Counted from the first letter of the stretch, positions 37,597-47,219 are shown. The stretch is DNA of 53,507 nucleotides from Nostoc sp. CMAA1605 (GCF_021596505.1 NZ_PJIZ01000063.1:1-53507), one strand, 5' to 3'. The notes: generated by a model from the sequence alone, not told the origin. Made by a program: numbers and translations.

Positions 37597-37660
37597 ACAA
37601 GGTGGGCAAGGTAGACAAGGTGGGCAAGGTAGACAAGGTAGACAAGGTAGACAAGGTAGA
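37597..37660. repeat. GACAAGGTA 9-base tandem array
   Basis: About seven copies of GACAAGGTA or GGCAAGGTA occur in a row. The same unit is found at about 40240 and 48978-49003. Confidence 0.85.
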
Positions 37661-37669
37661 GTTTATTTC

Positions 37670-37805
37670 TCAACTCACTACTCAGCACCATCTAAACACT
37701 GTGCTACCGCTAACATTACTCAGCACTCATAACTCAGCACGGGCTAAACGCCCCGCTTCCGCTAACAGCACTCACTACTCAGCACTCAGCACTCACCACT
37801 CACCA
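37670..37805. repeat. CACTACTCAGCACTC-type degenerate repeats
   Basis: ACTCACTA, CAGCACTCA and related units repeat irregularly, interrupted by CACGGGCTAAACGCCCC. Confidence 0.7.
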
Positions 37806-38265
37806 CTTTCACCCTCCAAGTCCTAATTTTTATGAAGTATTGCTATCCGAGATCAATACTGTGATTGACGAACGCGGCTTAAGATAGCTTTAATATTCAG
37901 ATAAAATCAGCGTTTGTGCTTATATAAATGAGAGGTGGAGTGATTTTTGCATGATCTGTACTTTATTCCAAGTACGATGACGAGCAATTGACACAGCCTG
38001 GGATAATGACAACCGGAGGATTCCAGTTGATTCATGACAACAGAACTCAGAAAGCCGCTGATTTTATGACATCCTGTAGCCTTCTGACTTCTATCCACCT
38101 ACTGACTGTCTACCTTGTAGTTGATGCAGTAGATGTTATGGGACGACTATGGTGATAGGACGCTAAACCCTATTTCCCAACTCAGTGGGATGCAAGAGTG
38201 CATTGCCTAATCAACAGCCTTTTGGTTGTAATTGTCAGGATTAGAGAACCTCAACTGTCAAATTT

Positions 38266-38715
38266 ATGGAAGTGAAAATGCAAGAACCAGAATTCGCCCA
38301 AACCCAACCTAAAGAGGCAACAATGCCAGATATCAACAACCAAACAGGAACTATTACTAAACTCCAGCCCCCTGTACAGTCTCAAGAGGAATGGGGAAAA
38401 TACGTAGAACAAGTTTCTCAATTTTTAGCAACTCTGCCTGATTATGTGGGCAATTTCTTCAATCAATATAAACAGCCTTTAGTCATCGTAGGCTTAATTG
38501 TAGGTTCACTAGTGACCGTCAGGGTACTTTTGGCAGTATTAGACGCGTTGAATGATATTCCTTTAGTAGCACCAACTTTTGAATTGATTGGCATTGGTTA
38601 TTCTGCTTGGTTTGTTTACCGCTACTTACTCAAAGCTTCAACCAGACAAGAGTTAAACAATGAAATCACAACTCTGAAGTCCCAAGTAGTTGGTCAAGAC
38701 GGTTCAGAAAACTAA
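38266..38715 (+). CDS. CAAD-domain (CURT1-like) membrane protein
   Basis: The protein (149 residues) has a polar N-terminus, an amphipathic segment (WGKYVEQVSQFLATLPDYVG), two membrane helices (about 71-90 LVIVGLIVGSLVTVRVLLAV and 99-121) and a short coiled-coil tail. This is the CAAD domain, otherwise found appended to some cyanobacterial aminoacyl-tRNA synthetases and related to the thylakoid-curvature protein CURT1. It is expected in thylakoid membranes. Internal ATG codons at 38278 and 38323 are possible starts; the first is given. A good terminator follows at 38781. Confidence 0.85.
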   Translation: MEVKMQEPEFAQTQPKEATMPDINNQTGTITKLQPPVQSQEEWGKYVEQVSQFLATLPDYVGNFFNQYKQPLVIVGLIVGSLVTVRVLLAVLDALNDIPLVAPTFELIGIGYSAWFVYRYLLKASTRQELNNEITTLKSQVVGQDGSEN

Positions 38716-38780
38716 TATCTGACTCGATGACATATCAACTACTGACAGCGATTACAGGGTATAGACAATAATTTATTGAT

Positions 38781-38816
38781 ATGGTCAAGCTTTGCGGCTT
38801 GACCATTTTATTTTAA
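38781..38816 (+). terminator. Intrinsic terminator of the CAAD gene
   Basis: ATGGTCAAGC pairs with GCTTGACCAT over ten bases around TTTGCG, followed by TTTATTTT. Confidence 0.9.
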
Positions 38817-38849
38817 GTAGGACGGAGTAAATAATTAAAGGTTTGTAGT

Positions 38850-38930
38850 GTTCGCTACGCCCTAAGCGCAGCTATGCCGTAGGCTTTACGAGACGCTCCG
38901 CGAACAGAAAAGGACTAAAGTCCTTACTAC
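38850..38930. repeat. Interspersed repeat block with palindrome copy 3
   Basis: It contains TAAGCGCAGCTATGCCGTAG, the inverse of the element near 34340, then AAAGGACTAAAGTCCTTAC at 38908-38926, copy 3 of the palindrome family. Both types lie side by side here, which suggests composite mobile or regulatory repeats. Confidence 0.7.
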
Positions 38931-38990
38931 AAACTGAATCCTATTATTTTTACATTACTTAACATAATTCGTTTTTTTCAGTGGTTTTAC

Positions 38991-40046
38991 TTAAGGGTTC
39001 AGGTTCTTCTGATTTGGCAGAGGAGAATTATTAATTTTCTCTAACTTTCCTGTTAATACTAGGGCTTGATGAATCATTGCTGCGACTTCGGCACGGGTAG
39101 CGGCTTGATTAGGGGCTAAAACTTTGGCATTGGGATAATTAACCACTAACCCGTTAACAGTCGCAGATGCTACCTTATCAACAGCATATTTTGGGATATC
39201 CTGAACGTCTTGATAAATGCTTAAAACTTGAGTGGGATTAGCTGGTGGTTGGAGATTTAAGCCACTGGCTAAGGCGACTAAAACTTGCGATCGCGAAATA
39301 TTTTGTTGTGGTTGAAAAGTCTGATTCGGATAACCCTTTAAAAATTTGGTGCTAATAGCGTGATTAATTGCTGGTTTAGCCCAAAATTCTGCCGATACAT
39401 CCCGAAAAGGAATGGTAGCGGCTGTAGTGTCTTGGTTAAAAGCTTTTTGTAATATAGCCGCAAATTCCGCACGACTTACAGGTAAATTTGGTCTAAAAGT
39501 ATAGTCTGGAAAACCTTGGATAATTTTACGCGCAGACAGCGCATCAATAAAATCACCAGCCCAAAATTTAGCAGGTACATCATTAAAAGCTATTGGTGGC
39601 GGAATGGTGGATTTCTGTGCAGATGGCGTGACTAAGGGTAAAGATGGAGGTTTTTCAGCCGAATTCAACTCTACCGACAAAGATAAAGCAGCAGGTGGTA
39701 ACTTTGCTGGCGGTTGGAGAGTTGGTGTTTCCTGAAAACTAGGTGAAGGAATCACTGGAGGTTCAACTATATCCGTCTCTGGAGGTGCAGACACATTAGG
39801 CAAGCGCGCATCGGTATCTGCTGGTAACTCTGGAGTTAGAGACGGTGTAGGGGGATTAGTTGTAGCACTAGGCGCAGTGGTGTTTAAAGATAATAGGCCA
39901 CTTAAATTCCAGCCAGATTCCTGACGAGAAAACGACCAAAGCAAAATTCCTCCTATGGTGAGGAAAGCTACGAAAATCCCGATAAATTCATCGAAGCCCA
40001 AAGCCGTCGATGGAGATGAGTCTTGATCAGTGGGAGGTTTTGTCAT
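38991..40046 (-). CDS. SLH-domain protein with N-terminal membrane anchor
   Basis: From ATG 40046 the protein (351 residues) has a short cytoplasmic part, one membrane helix (about 20-38, FIGIFVAFLTIGGILLWSFS), a Pro/Ser/Thr-rich linker (about 50-185) and three S-layer-homology motifs: FNDVPAKFWAGDFIDAL, FRDVSAEFWAKPAINHA and YQDVQDIPKYAVDKVAS, each followed by a GYPNQTF-type or equivalent stretch. SLH motifs bind peptidoglycan-linked polymers, so the protein may link the inner membrane with the cell wall. The upstream in-frame ATG at 40151 would only add repeat-derived residues (GGGGATTG filler), so the shorter start is used. Confidence 0.85.
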   Translation of the reverse strand: MTKPPTDQDSSPSTALGFDEFIGIFVAFLTIGGILLWSFSRQESGWNLSGLLSLNTTAPSATTNPPTPSLTPELPADTDARLPNVSAPPETDIVEPPVIPSPSFQETPTLQPPAKLPPAALSLSVELNSAEKPPSLPLVTPSAQKSTIPPPIAFNDVPAKFWAGDFIDALSARKIIQGFPDYTFRPNLPVSRAEFAAILQKAFNQDTTAATIPFRDVSAEFWAKPAINHAISTKFLKGYPNQTFQPQQNISRSQVLVALASGLNLQPPANPTQVLSIYQDVQDIPKYAVDKVASATVNGLVVNYPNAKVLAPNQAATRAEVAAMIHQALVLTGKLEKINNSPLPNQKNLNP

Positions 40047-40290
40047 GGATTGGGGATTGGGGATTGGGGATTGGGGACACTTCGACAAGCTCAGTGCATC
40101 GCTGGGGATTGGGGATTGGGGACTGGGAATTTTAGATGGAAACCAATCCAAAAGACGCTCCTGCGTCGCTAATACTACGCTATCGTCAATCCCAAATCCA
40201 AAATTAAAAGGCTGGGAACTGGGGAATAAGAGATAAGGTAGACAAGGTAGATTTTACCCCTATGCCCAATTCCCTATGCCCAATTCCCAA
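40047..40290. repeat. GGGGATTGG-type filler and short tandem repeats
   Basis: Runs of GGATTGGGGATTGGGGA (40047-40075, 40103-40130) and one or two GACAAGGTA units (about 40236-40250) fill the spacer between the SLH gene and hom. Confidence 0.75.
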
Positions 40291-41580
40291 TTACAACACC
40301 CGCAAGATGCTGGGAACGCTATCAATTGCTGCTAAACTTTGGATTTCGGCGACGGCTTGGCGGAAATCGCCTTCTTTTACGTCATGGGTGACAACTACAA
40401 TCTCTGCTAAGTCTCCTTGAAAACCAGTCTGCACAATTGACTCTATACTCACGCCATGATTGCCAAAGCAAGTTCCCAATTTACCGATGACTCCCGATTG
40501 GTCTTGGGTGAGGAATCGGGCATAAAATCGAGTTACGAGGTCTGATATGGGGGCAATTTGGCAATAATCCTCATGTCTACAAGTTAATAGAGGATTGGGT
40601 GCGGCGGTATTACTTTTTACAGCAGCTACTAGACTCAAAATGTCGGAAGTCACCGCACTAGCAGTAGCACCTTCACCCGCACCAGGGCCAAAGAACATCA
40701 CCTGACCGATGGGTTCTCCTTCTACCAGAATGGCGTTATAAACACCGTTAATACTGGCTAAGGGATGCGCCTTGGGTACGAGTGTGGGATGAACTCTGAT
40801 AGATAATTGGGCAGCATCGCTGACTTTATTAGTAGCGATCGCTAGTAATTTAATCACAAATCCCAATTTTTCGGCATAGGCTATATCAGTTTTACTAACT
40901 TGGCGAATTCCTTCACAATGGACATCTGGTAAATGAATCCGACCGTCAAAAGCTAAAGATGCCAAGATGGCGATTTTATCTCCAGCATCCAAACCATCAA
41001 CATCTGCTGTGGGGTCAGCTTCCGCGTAACCTAAGCGTTGAGCATCCGCTAACACATCAGCAAAGTCGCTACCTTCCGTTTGCATCCGCGTCAGGATGTA
41101 GTTGGTAGTACCGTTGACTATACCAGTGACGGTATGAATGCGGTTCACACTTAAAGCTTGTTTTAAGGGTTGAATGACTGGAATTCCACCCCCTACCGCC
41201 GCCTCTAACATGACGTATAAGCCTGCTTGATTGGCAATGGTGAAAATTTCTGCCCCAAAGCGAGAAATGGCGGCTTTATTGGCGGTAACAACGTGTTTGC
41301 CGTTTTTCAAAGCTTGGAGGATAAGCGATCGCGCTGGCTCTAATCCTCCCATCACCTCGACTACAATATCTACTTCGGGGTCATTGACAATTGCTTCTAA
41401 ATCTGTAGTGATGACCTGTGTAGGTAATTGTACATTACGGGGTTTATCGAGCGATCGCACGCCCACACGATAAATTTCAATTTCTTGCAATAACGGATGA
41501 CGACCAGCTGCGTCTTGCAGCAACTTTACCGTTCCTGTTCCGACTGTACCTAATCCTAAAATTCCCAGCTTTACACCCAC
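40291..41580 (-). CDS. hom: Homoserine dehydrogenase
   Basis: It reduces aspartate semialdehyde to homoserine on the route to threonine and methionine. The Rossmann motif GILGLGTVGTGTV is at 6-18, the conserved TANKAAISRFGAEIF block follows, then the catalytic core GGGIPVIQPLK, GIVNGTTNYILTRM and DVDGLDAGDKIAILA, where the Asp and Lys are the catalytic pair. A C-terminal ACT domain (from about 345, GVIGKLGTCFGNHGVSIESI) suggests feedback control by an amino acid, usually threonine. Start is GTG 41580, which keeps the family N-terminus. The 429-residue length is normal. The methionine-cycle gene metK lies 4 kb away but in a separate unit. Confidence 0.95.
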   Translation of the reverse strand: MGVKLGILGLGTVGTGTVKLLQDAAGRHPLLQEIEIYRVGVRSLDKPRNVQLPTQVITTDLEAIVNDPEVDIVVEVMGGLEPARSLILQALKNGKHVVTANKAAISRFGAEIFTIANQAGLYVMLEAAVGGGIPVIQPLKQALSVNRIHTVTGIVNGTTNYILTRMQTEGSDFADVLADAQRLGYAEADPTADVDGLDAGDKIAILASLAFDGRIHLPDVHCEGIRQVSKTDIAYAEKLGFVIKLLAIATNKVSDAAQLSIRVHPTLVPKAHPLASINGVYNAILVEGEPIGQVMFFGPGAGEGATASAVTSDILSLVAAVKSNTAAPNPLLTCRHEDYCQIAPISDLVTRFYARFLTQDQSGVIGKLGTCFGNHGVSIESIVQTGFQGDLAEIVVVTHDVKEGDFRQAVAEIQSLAAIDSVPSILRVL

Positions 41581-41610
41581 AAACTTGCACCCAATTTTAC
41601 CAATAACAAT

Positions 41611-41639
41611 TGTAGGGTGAGTTATTCACCCACCCTACA
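41611..41639. terminator. Inverted repeat between petH and hom
   Basis: TGTAGGGTG and CACCCTACA are perfect 9-base arms around an 11-base loop. It lies between petH and hom, which point the same way; there is no T run, so it may be an interspersed hairpin and not a true terminator. Confidence 0.4.
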
Positions 41640-41724
41640 GATTATCGTTTGTTAGTTGTTTTTGTCAGTCGTCTCAGTCTTATACTATGGACTATTGACT
41701 CATGACTATGGACTAATTACTAAC

Positions 41725-42969
41725 TTAGTATGTTTCAACGTGCCAACGGCCTGCTTTTTTGAGTTCTTTTTGGTAGTCACTCCAGGTTACACCTTCTTTA
41801 GCAGCAGCAGCAGTTAAAGCAGCATCAATCCCGTCTTCCATACCGCGCAAACCGCAGATGTAAGTGTGGGTTTTTTCATTTTTGATCAATTGCCACAGTT
41901 CATCAGCATATTCTGCTACGCGGTCTTGGATGTACATTCTACCGCCTTGGGGATTTTGTTGTTCCCGGCTGATGGCGTAGGTCAAACGGAAGTTATCGGG
42001 ATACTTCTGCTGTATTTCTTCCAATTCTTCTTTATATAGAATGTTAGGAGTTGTAGGAACGCCAAAAATTAACCAAGAAAATCCTTTAAATTGGTAATCT
42101 GGGTTAGCAGCTTTTTCTGCATCCTTAAACTGCCGCCACAGGTAAGTACGCATGGGGGCGATACCTGTACCAGTAGCCATCATAATGACGTTAGCGTCTG
42201 GGTCATCGGGTAACAGCATTTCTTTACCCACTGGCCCGGTGATTTTCACATCATCCCCAGGTTTTAACTGAGTCAGGTATGTAGAGCAAACACCGTAGAC
42301 TGTTTCACCGCTTTCTGGGTGCTTGTATTCTAATTGACGCACGCACAGTGAAATTGTCTTATCATCAACATCATCACCGTGACGAGTAGAGGCAATAGAG
42401 TACAGTCTCAGCTTTTCTGGCTTACCATTTTTGTCTAGACCAGGGGGAATAATCCCAATACTTTGACCTTCGAGGTACTTTAAGTTACCACCAGTTAGGT
42501 CAAATTTGAGGTGCTGAACAATACCAATCCCGCCTTCTTTCACTAACGTTTCGTTAGAAATACACTTACCAATAAATGGTGCATTGGGGCGGTAGGTGTT
42601 TACGGGAACGTCAGCGTGGGCTTTTTTGGCTTTCGCTTGAGTCATGGTGTTGCCTTTGTTGTCCTTATTCTTCTGCTGTTCTTCAGCTGGTTCACTTTTT
42701 GCTGTTACAGGTGTGGCTTTACCATTGAGTTGCTGTAGCCCGCTCACGGATTGAATGCTCACAATCTTACCGCCTAAGCGAGTGATACGCTGCATTTCTT
42801 GATTCATGCGGTTGTAAGGCACTCTAATGAACACACTGCCACTTTTACGAATAGGATAGTTCGTTTGATCAGTTTCTTCACTCTGACGCAGACCCACCAC
42901 TTCGTAAACGAAGATGCGGCTACCTGATTCTCCATTGGCAGCACCTTCAAAAGCACCTTGATTGAACAT
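41725..42969 (-). CDS. petH: Ferredoxin-NADP+ reductase with CpcD-like domain
   Basis: It reduces NADP+ with electrons from photosystem I through ferredoxin. From ATG 42969 (MFNQGAFEGAANGESGSRIF) the protein has 414 residues: a CpcD-like phycobilisome-linker domain (about 10-75, RIFVYEVVGL and VRVPYNRMNQEMQRITRLGG-like), a Gln/Lys-rich linker (about 85-115), an FAD domain with RLYSIAST, and an NADP domain with GTGIAPMR, ending in the family's WHVETY. The upstream GTG 42981 only adds four residues outside the family pattern. Met109 (ATG 42645), in NTMTQAKAKKAH, is positioned like the internal start that yields the short FNR form lacking the linker domain in other cyanobacteria. It diverges from prk. 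No complete GTAN8TAC NtcA box was found by eye upstream. Confidence 0.96.
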   Translation of the reverse strand: MFNQGAFEGAANGESGSRIFVYEVVGLRQSEETDQTNYPIRKSGSVFIRVPYNRMNQEMQRITRLGGKIVSIQSVSGLQQLNGKATPVTAKSEPAEEQQKNKDNKGNTMTQAKAKKAHADVPVNTYRPNAPFIGKCISNETLVKEGGIGIVQHLKFDLTGGNLKYLEGQSIGIIPPGLDKNGKPEKLRLYSIASTRHGDDVDDKTISLCVRQLEYKHPESGETVYGVCSTYLTQLKPGDDVKITGPVGKEMLLPDDPDANVIMMATGTGIAPMRTYLWRQFKDAEKAANPDYQFKGFSWLIFGVPTTPNILYKEELEEIQQKYPDNFRLTYAISREQQNPQGGRMYIQDRVAEYADELWQLIKNEKTHTYICGLRGMEDGIDAALTAAAAKEGVTWSDYQKELKKAGRWHVETY

Positions 42970-43859
42970 TCTTTCTACCACTCCGATACTTACTTAACCG
43001 TTTATCAAAAAAACTTTTCCCATCACAAGCTAGCTTTAGTTTATCGGATCTGGTGTTCCTAAAACTAGCGTTTTGAGAAAGTGGCACTAAGTAAATAATG
43101 CCCAGCATTGATACACTCACCAAGGATATGGGGGCTTCAGTAGTGGAAGTAATATACACACCCGCTTAACTTCTAAGGTTAGAGGATAAGTCTTGGGCAT
43201 AATGTTAATAATGAGTCAATTTAATCTTTTCTTCTATGCTGCTTTTTGATTGAGCATCAAAAATGGGGCTGGAGATGTTTCTTCCTTCCCTTACTAGGTT
43301 GAAAGTGGTGAGTCAATAGTCAATAGTCATTAGTCAATAGTCATTAGTCATTAGTCATTAGTTGTTCTCCTCTGCTCCCCACACTCCCCAATCCCCAATC
43401 CCCAGTCCCCAGTCCCTATTATTGGCAGTAAATCTTGTATGGGTTACATCATTCTGTTAAAATCACCTTTAACACTAGGATTAAATACTTACCCTTCGTC
43501 AACATTCAGATACTTCAGATAACCGACAGCTTCACACATGGTAGCTGTCAAAATATCTGCTCAGTTGTTCTAAAATGAGACGAAAAAGTAAATAAACTTC
43601 AGCACCTTCTGCTGTTTGACAGCCAGTGGAAGTAAAAATAAAACGCTTGTGGATTCGGTCTGATGAGGGCTAAATTCTACTTTGGTTTAGTCTAGTTAAG
43701 AGGATGAGAAGCAAGAATCTCTGGAATTTGTTTCAGGAGAGTGTCACAGGTGGCTTAAGTAGCAAGAACGCAGGATAAACCAAACGGGGTAGACTCCTGG
43801 CTTCACATTCTGCTGTGAAAAAAATATTGATTGACACATTTAGTTTTTAGAGGAGATTT
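42970..43859. other. Divergent 890-base spacer between petH and prk
   Basis: It holds the promoters of petH (minus) and prk (plus). A degenerate heptamer run (AGTCAATAGTCATT type) occupies about 43312-43370, and C-rich CCCCAATCCCC filler follows to about 43420. Non-repetitive sequence from 43430 to 43859 is probably the prk leader. AGGAG at 43851-43855 is the prk binding site. Confidence 0.6.
43312..43370. repeat. AGTCAATAGTCATT heptamer run
   Basis: About eight units AGTCAAT, AGTCATT in mixed order between petH and prk. Confidence 0.8.
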
Positions 43860-44864
43860 ATGACAAGTAAGCCGGAACGCGTGGTACTGATTGGAGTAGC
43901 CGGAGACTCTGGGTGCGGTAAATCTACGTTTTTGCGTCGGTTGATCGATTTGTTTGGGGAAGAGTTTATGACAGTCATCTGTTTAGATGACTATCACTGC
44001 TTAGATCGCAAACAACGTAAAGAAACCGGGATCACGGCACTTGACCCTAGAGCCAATAACTTTGACCTGATGTATGAGCAAATTAAGGCTCTGAAAGAAG
44101 GTCAATCGATTAATAAGCCGATTTATAACCACGAAACCGGCATGATCGATCCCCCAGAGATCGTAGAACCAAACCATATTGTTGTGGTTGAGGGTCTACA
44201 CCCCCTGTATGATGAACGGGTGCGATCGCTGCTCGATTTTAGCGTTTACTTCGACATCAGTGATGAAGTCAAAATTGCCTGGAAAATCCAGCGTGACATG
44301 GCAGAAAGAGGCCATCGCTATGAAGATGTCTTAGCCGCTATCAACTCCCGTAAACCCGATTTCCAAAAATACATCGAACCCCAAAGAGAATTCGCCGATG
44401 TAGTCCTGCAAGTATTACCTACCAACTTAATTAAAAACGATACAGAGCGTAAAGTTTTACGGGTACGGATGCTACAACGGGAAGGCAAAGAAGGATTTGA
44501 ACCAGTTTATCTGTTTGACGAAGGTTCAAGCATTCAATGGACTCCCTGCGGACGCAAATTGACCTGTTCTTACCCAGGTATGCAACTATACTATGGTTCT
44601 GATGTTTACTATGGTCGTTACGTCTCCGTGTTAGAGGTAGATGGACAATTTGATAACTTAGAAGAAGTCATCTACATCGAAAATCACCTCAGCAAAACAT
44701 CCACCAAGTACGAAGGTGAGATGACCCATCTGTTGTTACAACACCGTGAGTATCCTGGTTCTAACAATGGTACTGGTTTATTCCAAGTGTTAACAGGTCT
44801 GAAAATGCGTGCTACTTACGAACGTTTAACATCAAAAGAAGCCCAGATAGCAGTTCAAGTTTAA
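43860..44864 (+). CDS. prk: Phosphoribulokinase
   Basis: It phosphorylates ribulose 5-phosphate to ribulose 1,5-bisphosphate, the CO2 acceptor of the Calvin cycle. The ATP loop GDSGCGKST contains Cys19, and VICLDDYHC contains Cys41; this pair forms the thioredoxin-controlled disulfide. A second pair in PCGRKLTC (near residue 230) matches the C-terminal redox pair used with CP12 and GAPDH. The substrate-binding VVEGLHPLYDERV and the rest are complete at 334 residues. AGGAG precedes the ATG, and a strong terminator follows. Confidence 0.97.
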   Translation: MTSKPERVVLIGVAGDSGCGKSTFLRRLIDLFGEEFMTVICLDDYHCLDRKQRKETGITALDPRANNFDLMYEQIKALKEGQSINKPIYNHETGMIDPPEIVEPNHIVVVEGLHPLYDERVRSLLDFSVYFDISDEVKIAWKIQRDMAERGHRYEDVLAAINSRKPDFQKYIEPQREFADVVLQVLPTNLIKNDTERKVLRVRMLQREGKEGFEPVYLFDEGSSIQWTPCGRKLTCSYPGMQLYYGSDVYYGRYVSVLEVDGQFDNLEEVIYIENHLSKTSTKYEGEMTHLLLQHREYPGSNNGTGLFQVLTGLKMRATYERLTSKEAQIAVQV

Positions 44865-44890
44865 AACAGCAGTGTTTGTGTCAAAAATCT

Positions 44891-44920
44891 AGGGGTTACT
44901 CGTGAGTAACCCCTTTTTTT
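44891..44920 (+). terminator. Intrinsic terminator of prk
   Basis: GGGGTTACT (44892-44900) pairs with AGTAACCCC (44905-44913), loop CGTG, followed by seven T residues (44914-44920). Confidence 0.95.
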
Positions 44921-45202
44921 GTATATATACGGGCAATTTTACATAGTAAGTACAAATTACAGGAATTCGCCCCACAAAAATGTAGCTTTGCTAACAAATT
45001 GAGCAATTATCATCATTTGGGCATGGGGAATTGGGGATTTAATTTTGAACTTTGGATTTGGGATTGATTCAACCTCTTTACGACTAGTTAACGGAAAGTA
45101 ACTAATGGATGTGTCAATATTGTTATGATTTCAGTAATTAGTAGCTGCACTAAGTATTGAGACTTTAGTCAGTGAAAATACTATTACAGGGGGAATACTC
45201 TA
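44921..45202. other. Spacer upstream of metK
   Basis: It includes a short GGGGAATTGGGGATT filler and otherwise unique sequence. I looked for the conserved stems of SAM riboswitches and did not find them. GGGGGAA at 45188-45194 is the metK ribosome binding site. Confidence 0.5.
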
Positions 45203-46477
45203 TTGTCTCGACGTTATTTATTTACTTCCGAGTCAGTTACCGAAGGTCATCCCGATAAAATCTGTGATCAGATTTCTGACACGATTTTAGACACCTTACT
45301 CGCACAAGACCCCGCTAGCCGCGTTGCAGCAGAGGTAGTTGTCAATACTGGCTTGGTGTTAATCACTGGTGAAATCACCACCAAAGCCAATGTTAATTAT
45401 GTCAATATTGCCCGCAAAAAAATTGCGGAAATTGGCTACATTAATGCTGACAATGGCTTTTCTGCCAACAGCACTAGTGTGATTGTGGCTTTGGATGAAC
45501 AATCACCAGATATTGCCCAAGGCGTAAACACAGCCCAAGAAACCCGCCAGCAAGATAGTGATGAACTATTTGATTCTATTGGTGCTGGTGATCAAGGGAT
45601 TATGTTTGGTTTTGCTTGTAACGAAACTCCAGAACTGATGCCCTTACCTGTGAGTTTAGCGCACCGCATTGCGCGCCGACTCGCCGCAGTCCGTAAAACC
45701 GGAGATTTGTCCTACTTACGTCCTGATGGTAAAACTCAGGTGACTGTTGTTTACGAAGATGGTCGTCCTGTCGGGATTGATACCATTCTGATTTCCACCC
45801 AACACACAGCTACCATCGGCGATATTACCGATGAGGCCGCAGTGCAAGCCAAAATTAAGCAAGACCTGTGGACTGCTGTAGTGGAACCTGTGTTTGGCGA
45901 CTTGGAAGTTAAACCAGACCAAGACACCCGATTTTTGGTCAACCCCACCGGTAAATTCGTGATTGGTGGGCCTCAAGGTGACTCCGGTTTGACGGGAAGA
46001 AAAATTATTGTGGATACCTACGGTGGTTATTCCCGACATGGTGGTGGTGCTTTCTCTGGTAAAGACCCCACAAAAGTAGACCGTTCTGCCGCTTATGCAG
46101 CTCGTTATGTAGCTAAAAATATTGTGGCGGCTGGATTGGCAGAAAAATGTGAAGTACAGTTGAGTTATGCCATTGGTGTAGCGCGACCTGTCAGCATTTT
46201 CTTAGATACCTTCGGTACTGGTACAGTCGATGATGAAACCTTACTGGAACTAGTCAAACAAAATTTTGAACTACGTCCGGCGGGAATTATTCATGCTTTC
46301 AACCTACGTAACCTCCCAAGTGAAAGAGGCGGACGTTTTTATCAGGACGTTGCAGCTTACGGTCACTTTGGACGCAATGATTTAGATTTGCCTTGGGAAC
46401 GTACCGATAAAGCTGAATTTTTGAAGCAAGCAGCTAGTCAGGCGATGTCAAATGCGATCGCTCAGGCTTTAAAGTAG
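45203..46477 (+). CDS. metK: S-adenosylmethionine synthetase
   Basis: It makes SAM from methionine and ATP. Family signatures are LFTSESVTEGHPDKICDQIS near the N-terminus, GAGDQGIMFG (ATP-binding), and GGGAFSGKDPTKVDRSAAY. The other blocks, including the methionine-binding Asp of SVTEGHPDK, are intact over 424 residues. The start is TTG 45203, preceded by GGGGGAA; it gives the conserved SRRYLFTSES beginning and no ATG fits better. A terminator follows at 46522. Confidence 0.96.
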   Translation: MSRRYLFTSESVTEGHPDKICDQISDTILDTLLAQDPASRVAAEVVVNTGLVLITGEITTKANVNYVNIARKKIAEIGYINADNGFSANSTSVIVALDEQSPDIAQGVNTAQETRQQDSDELFDSIGAGDQGIMFGFACNETPELMPLPVSLAHRIARRLAAVRKTGDLSYLRPDGKTQVTVVYEDGRPVGIDTILISTQHTATIGDITDEAAVQAKIKQDLWTAVVEPVFGDLEVKPDQDTRFLVNPTGKFVIGGPQGDSGLTGRKIIVDTYGGYSRHGGGAFSGKDPTKVDRSAAYAARYVAKNIVAAGLAEKCEVQLSYAIGVARPVSIFLDTFGTGTVDDETLLELVKQNFELRPAGIIHAFNLRNLPSERGGRFYQDVAAYGHFGRNDLDLPWERTDKAEFLKQAASQAMSNAIAQALK

Positions 46478-47219
46478 AGGAGCATCCTACTCCACAAAAG
46501 ATTTAAACCATCAATAATCTGCCCTCTGCTGAGTTTCATGCTCAGTAGAGGGTTTTCTGTTGCTCATGTGTGTCACAAGATAACTGATGAAAAGCCGAAA
46601 TGAAGCTAATTGATAGAAAAATCGCCGATATTGATGATAATATTTGCTGTATCCCAAAAAAAAGTTTTGTTCTTGTTCCTATTGTCTTGCTAATATTGCA
46701 CTCTAGAACCAAAACAGTTTCGTAAAAAGTTCCCTACTTGCGTTCGATATTAAGTTTTCCTGTGCTGAATGTGTTCAAAGTCCCCGTAAAGTAAAATAGC
46801 CCATTGGATGGCGGTGCATTTTGAAGAATCAGTCTTTAAAATGCTAGTTGGGTGAAACCAAGTTACTTGGGAAGACTACCAAGACATTAGCTCGGAGATA
46901 GAAAAAATGGGTTAGAGTAAGGTATCATCATACCGCCATTAAAATCTGGCTGAAAACCATAGAGGAGAATAACCTGCTCCTAGAAGCAATTGTATTAGTC
47001 CACTGTCAACCAATTAAGCACGATATTACACACAAGTTAATATTCGTGTAAAAATTCGTATCAAAACTAATTGAATGTCGGAAAGTTATGCAAATTATCT
47101 AGAAGCAATTTGTTGCACTTGTAATCAAAAAAAATTATGTAAAGTGTTGATCAACATGGCAGTAATTTTACAAGCAAAACTTATTTAATAATTGTTGGGG
47201 GAGGAAGGAGATTTGAGGG
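46478..47219. other. Spacer of 742 bases, with metK terminator, before a kinase gene
   Basis: After the terminator (46522-46556) the rest shows no gene, repeat or recognised RNA. GGAGGAAGGAG at about 47201-47211 is the binding site of the histidine kinase gene. Confidence 0.5.
46522..46558 (+). terminator. Intrinsic terminator of metK
   Basis: CCCTCTGCTGAG (46522-46533) pairs with CTCAGTAGAGGG (46541-46552) with one G-T mismatch at the centre, loop TTTCATG, then TTTTCTGTT. Confidence 0.92.

Larger units (their letters stand above)
37293..38265. other. Long repeat-rich spacer, 973 bases
   Basis: It contains three distinct tandem arrays and, from about 37840 to 38265, a non-repetitive stretch without a supported gene that may include the promoter and leader of the CAAD gene. 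Open frames on both strands across 37350-37830 consist almost entirely of translated repeats and are not genes. Confidence 0.6.

Noticed and set aside
37350..37830. Open frames on both strands in the repeat-rich spacer
   Set aside because: They are translations of tandem repeats (VDKVDKV-type and LVYLVYL-type) without any other content.
42970..43300. NtcA binding site (GTAN8TAC) upstream of petH
   Set aside because: No complete match was found by eye; a weaker site cannot be excluded.
44921..45202. SAM riboswitch upstream of metK
   Set aside because: I could not find the conserved stems or core; cyanobacterial metK genes can be controlled otherwise.
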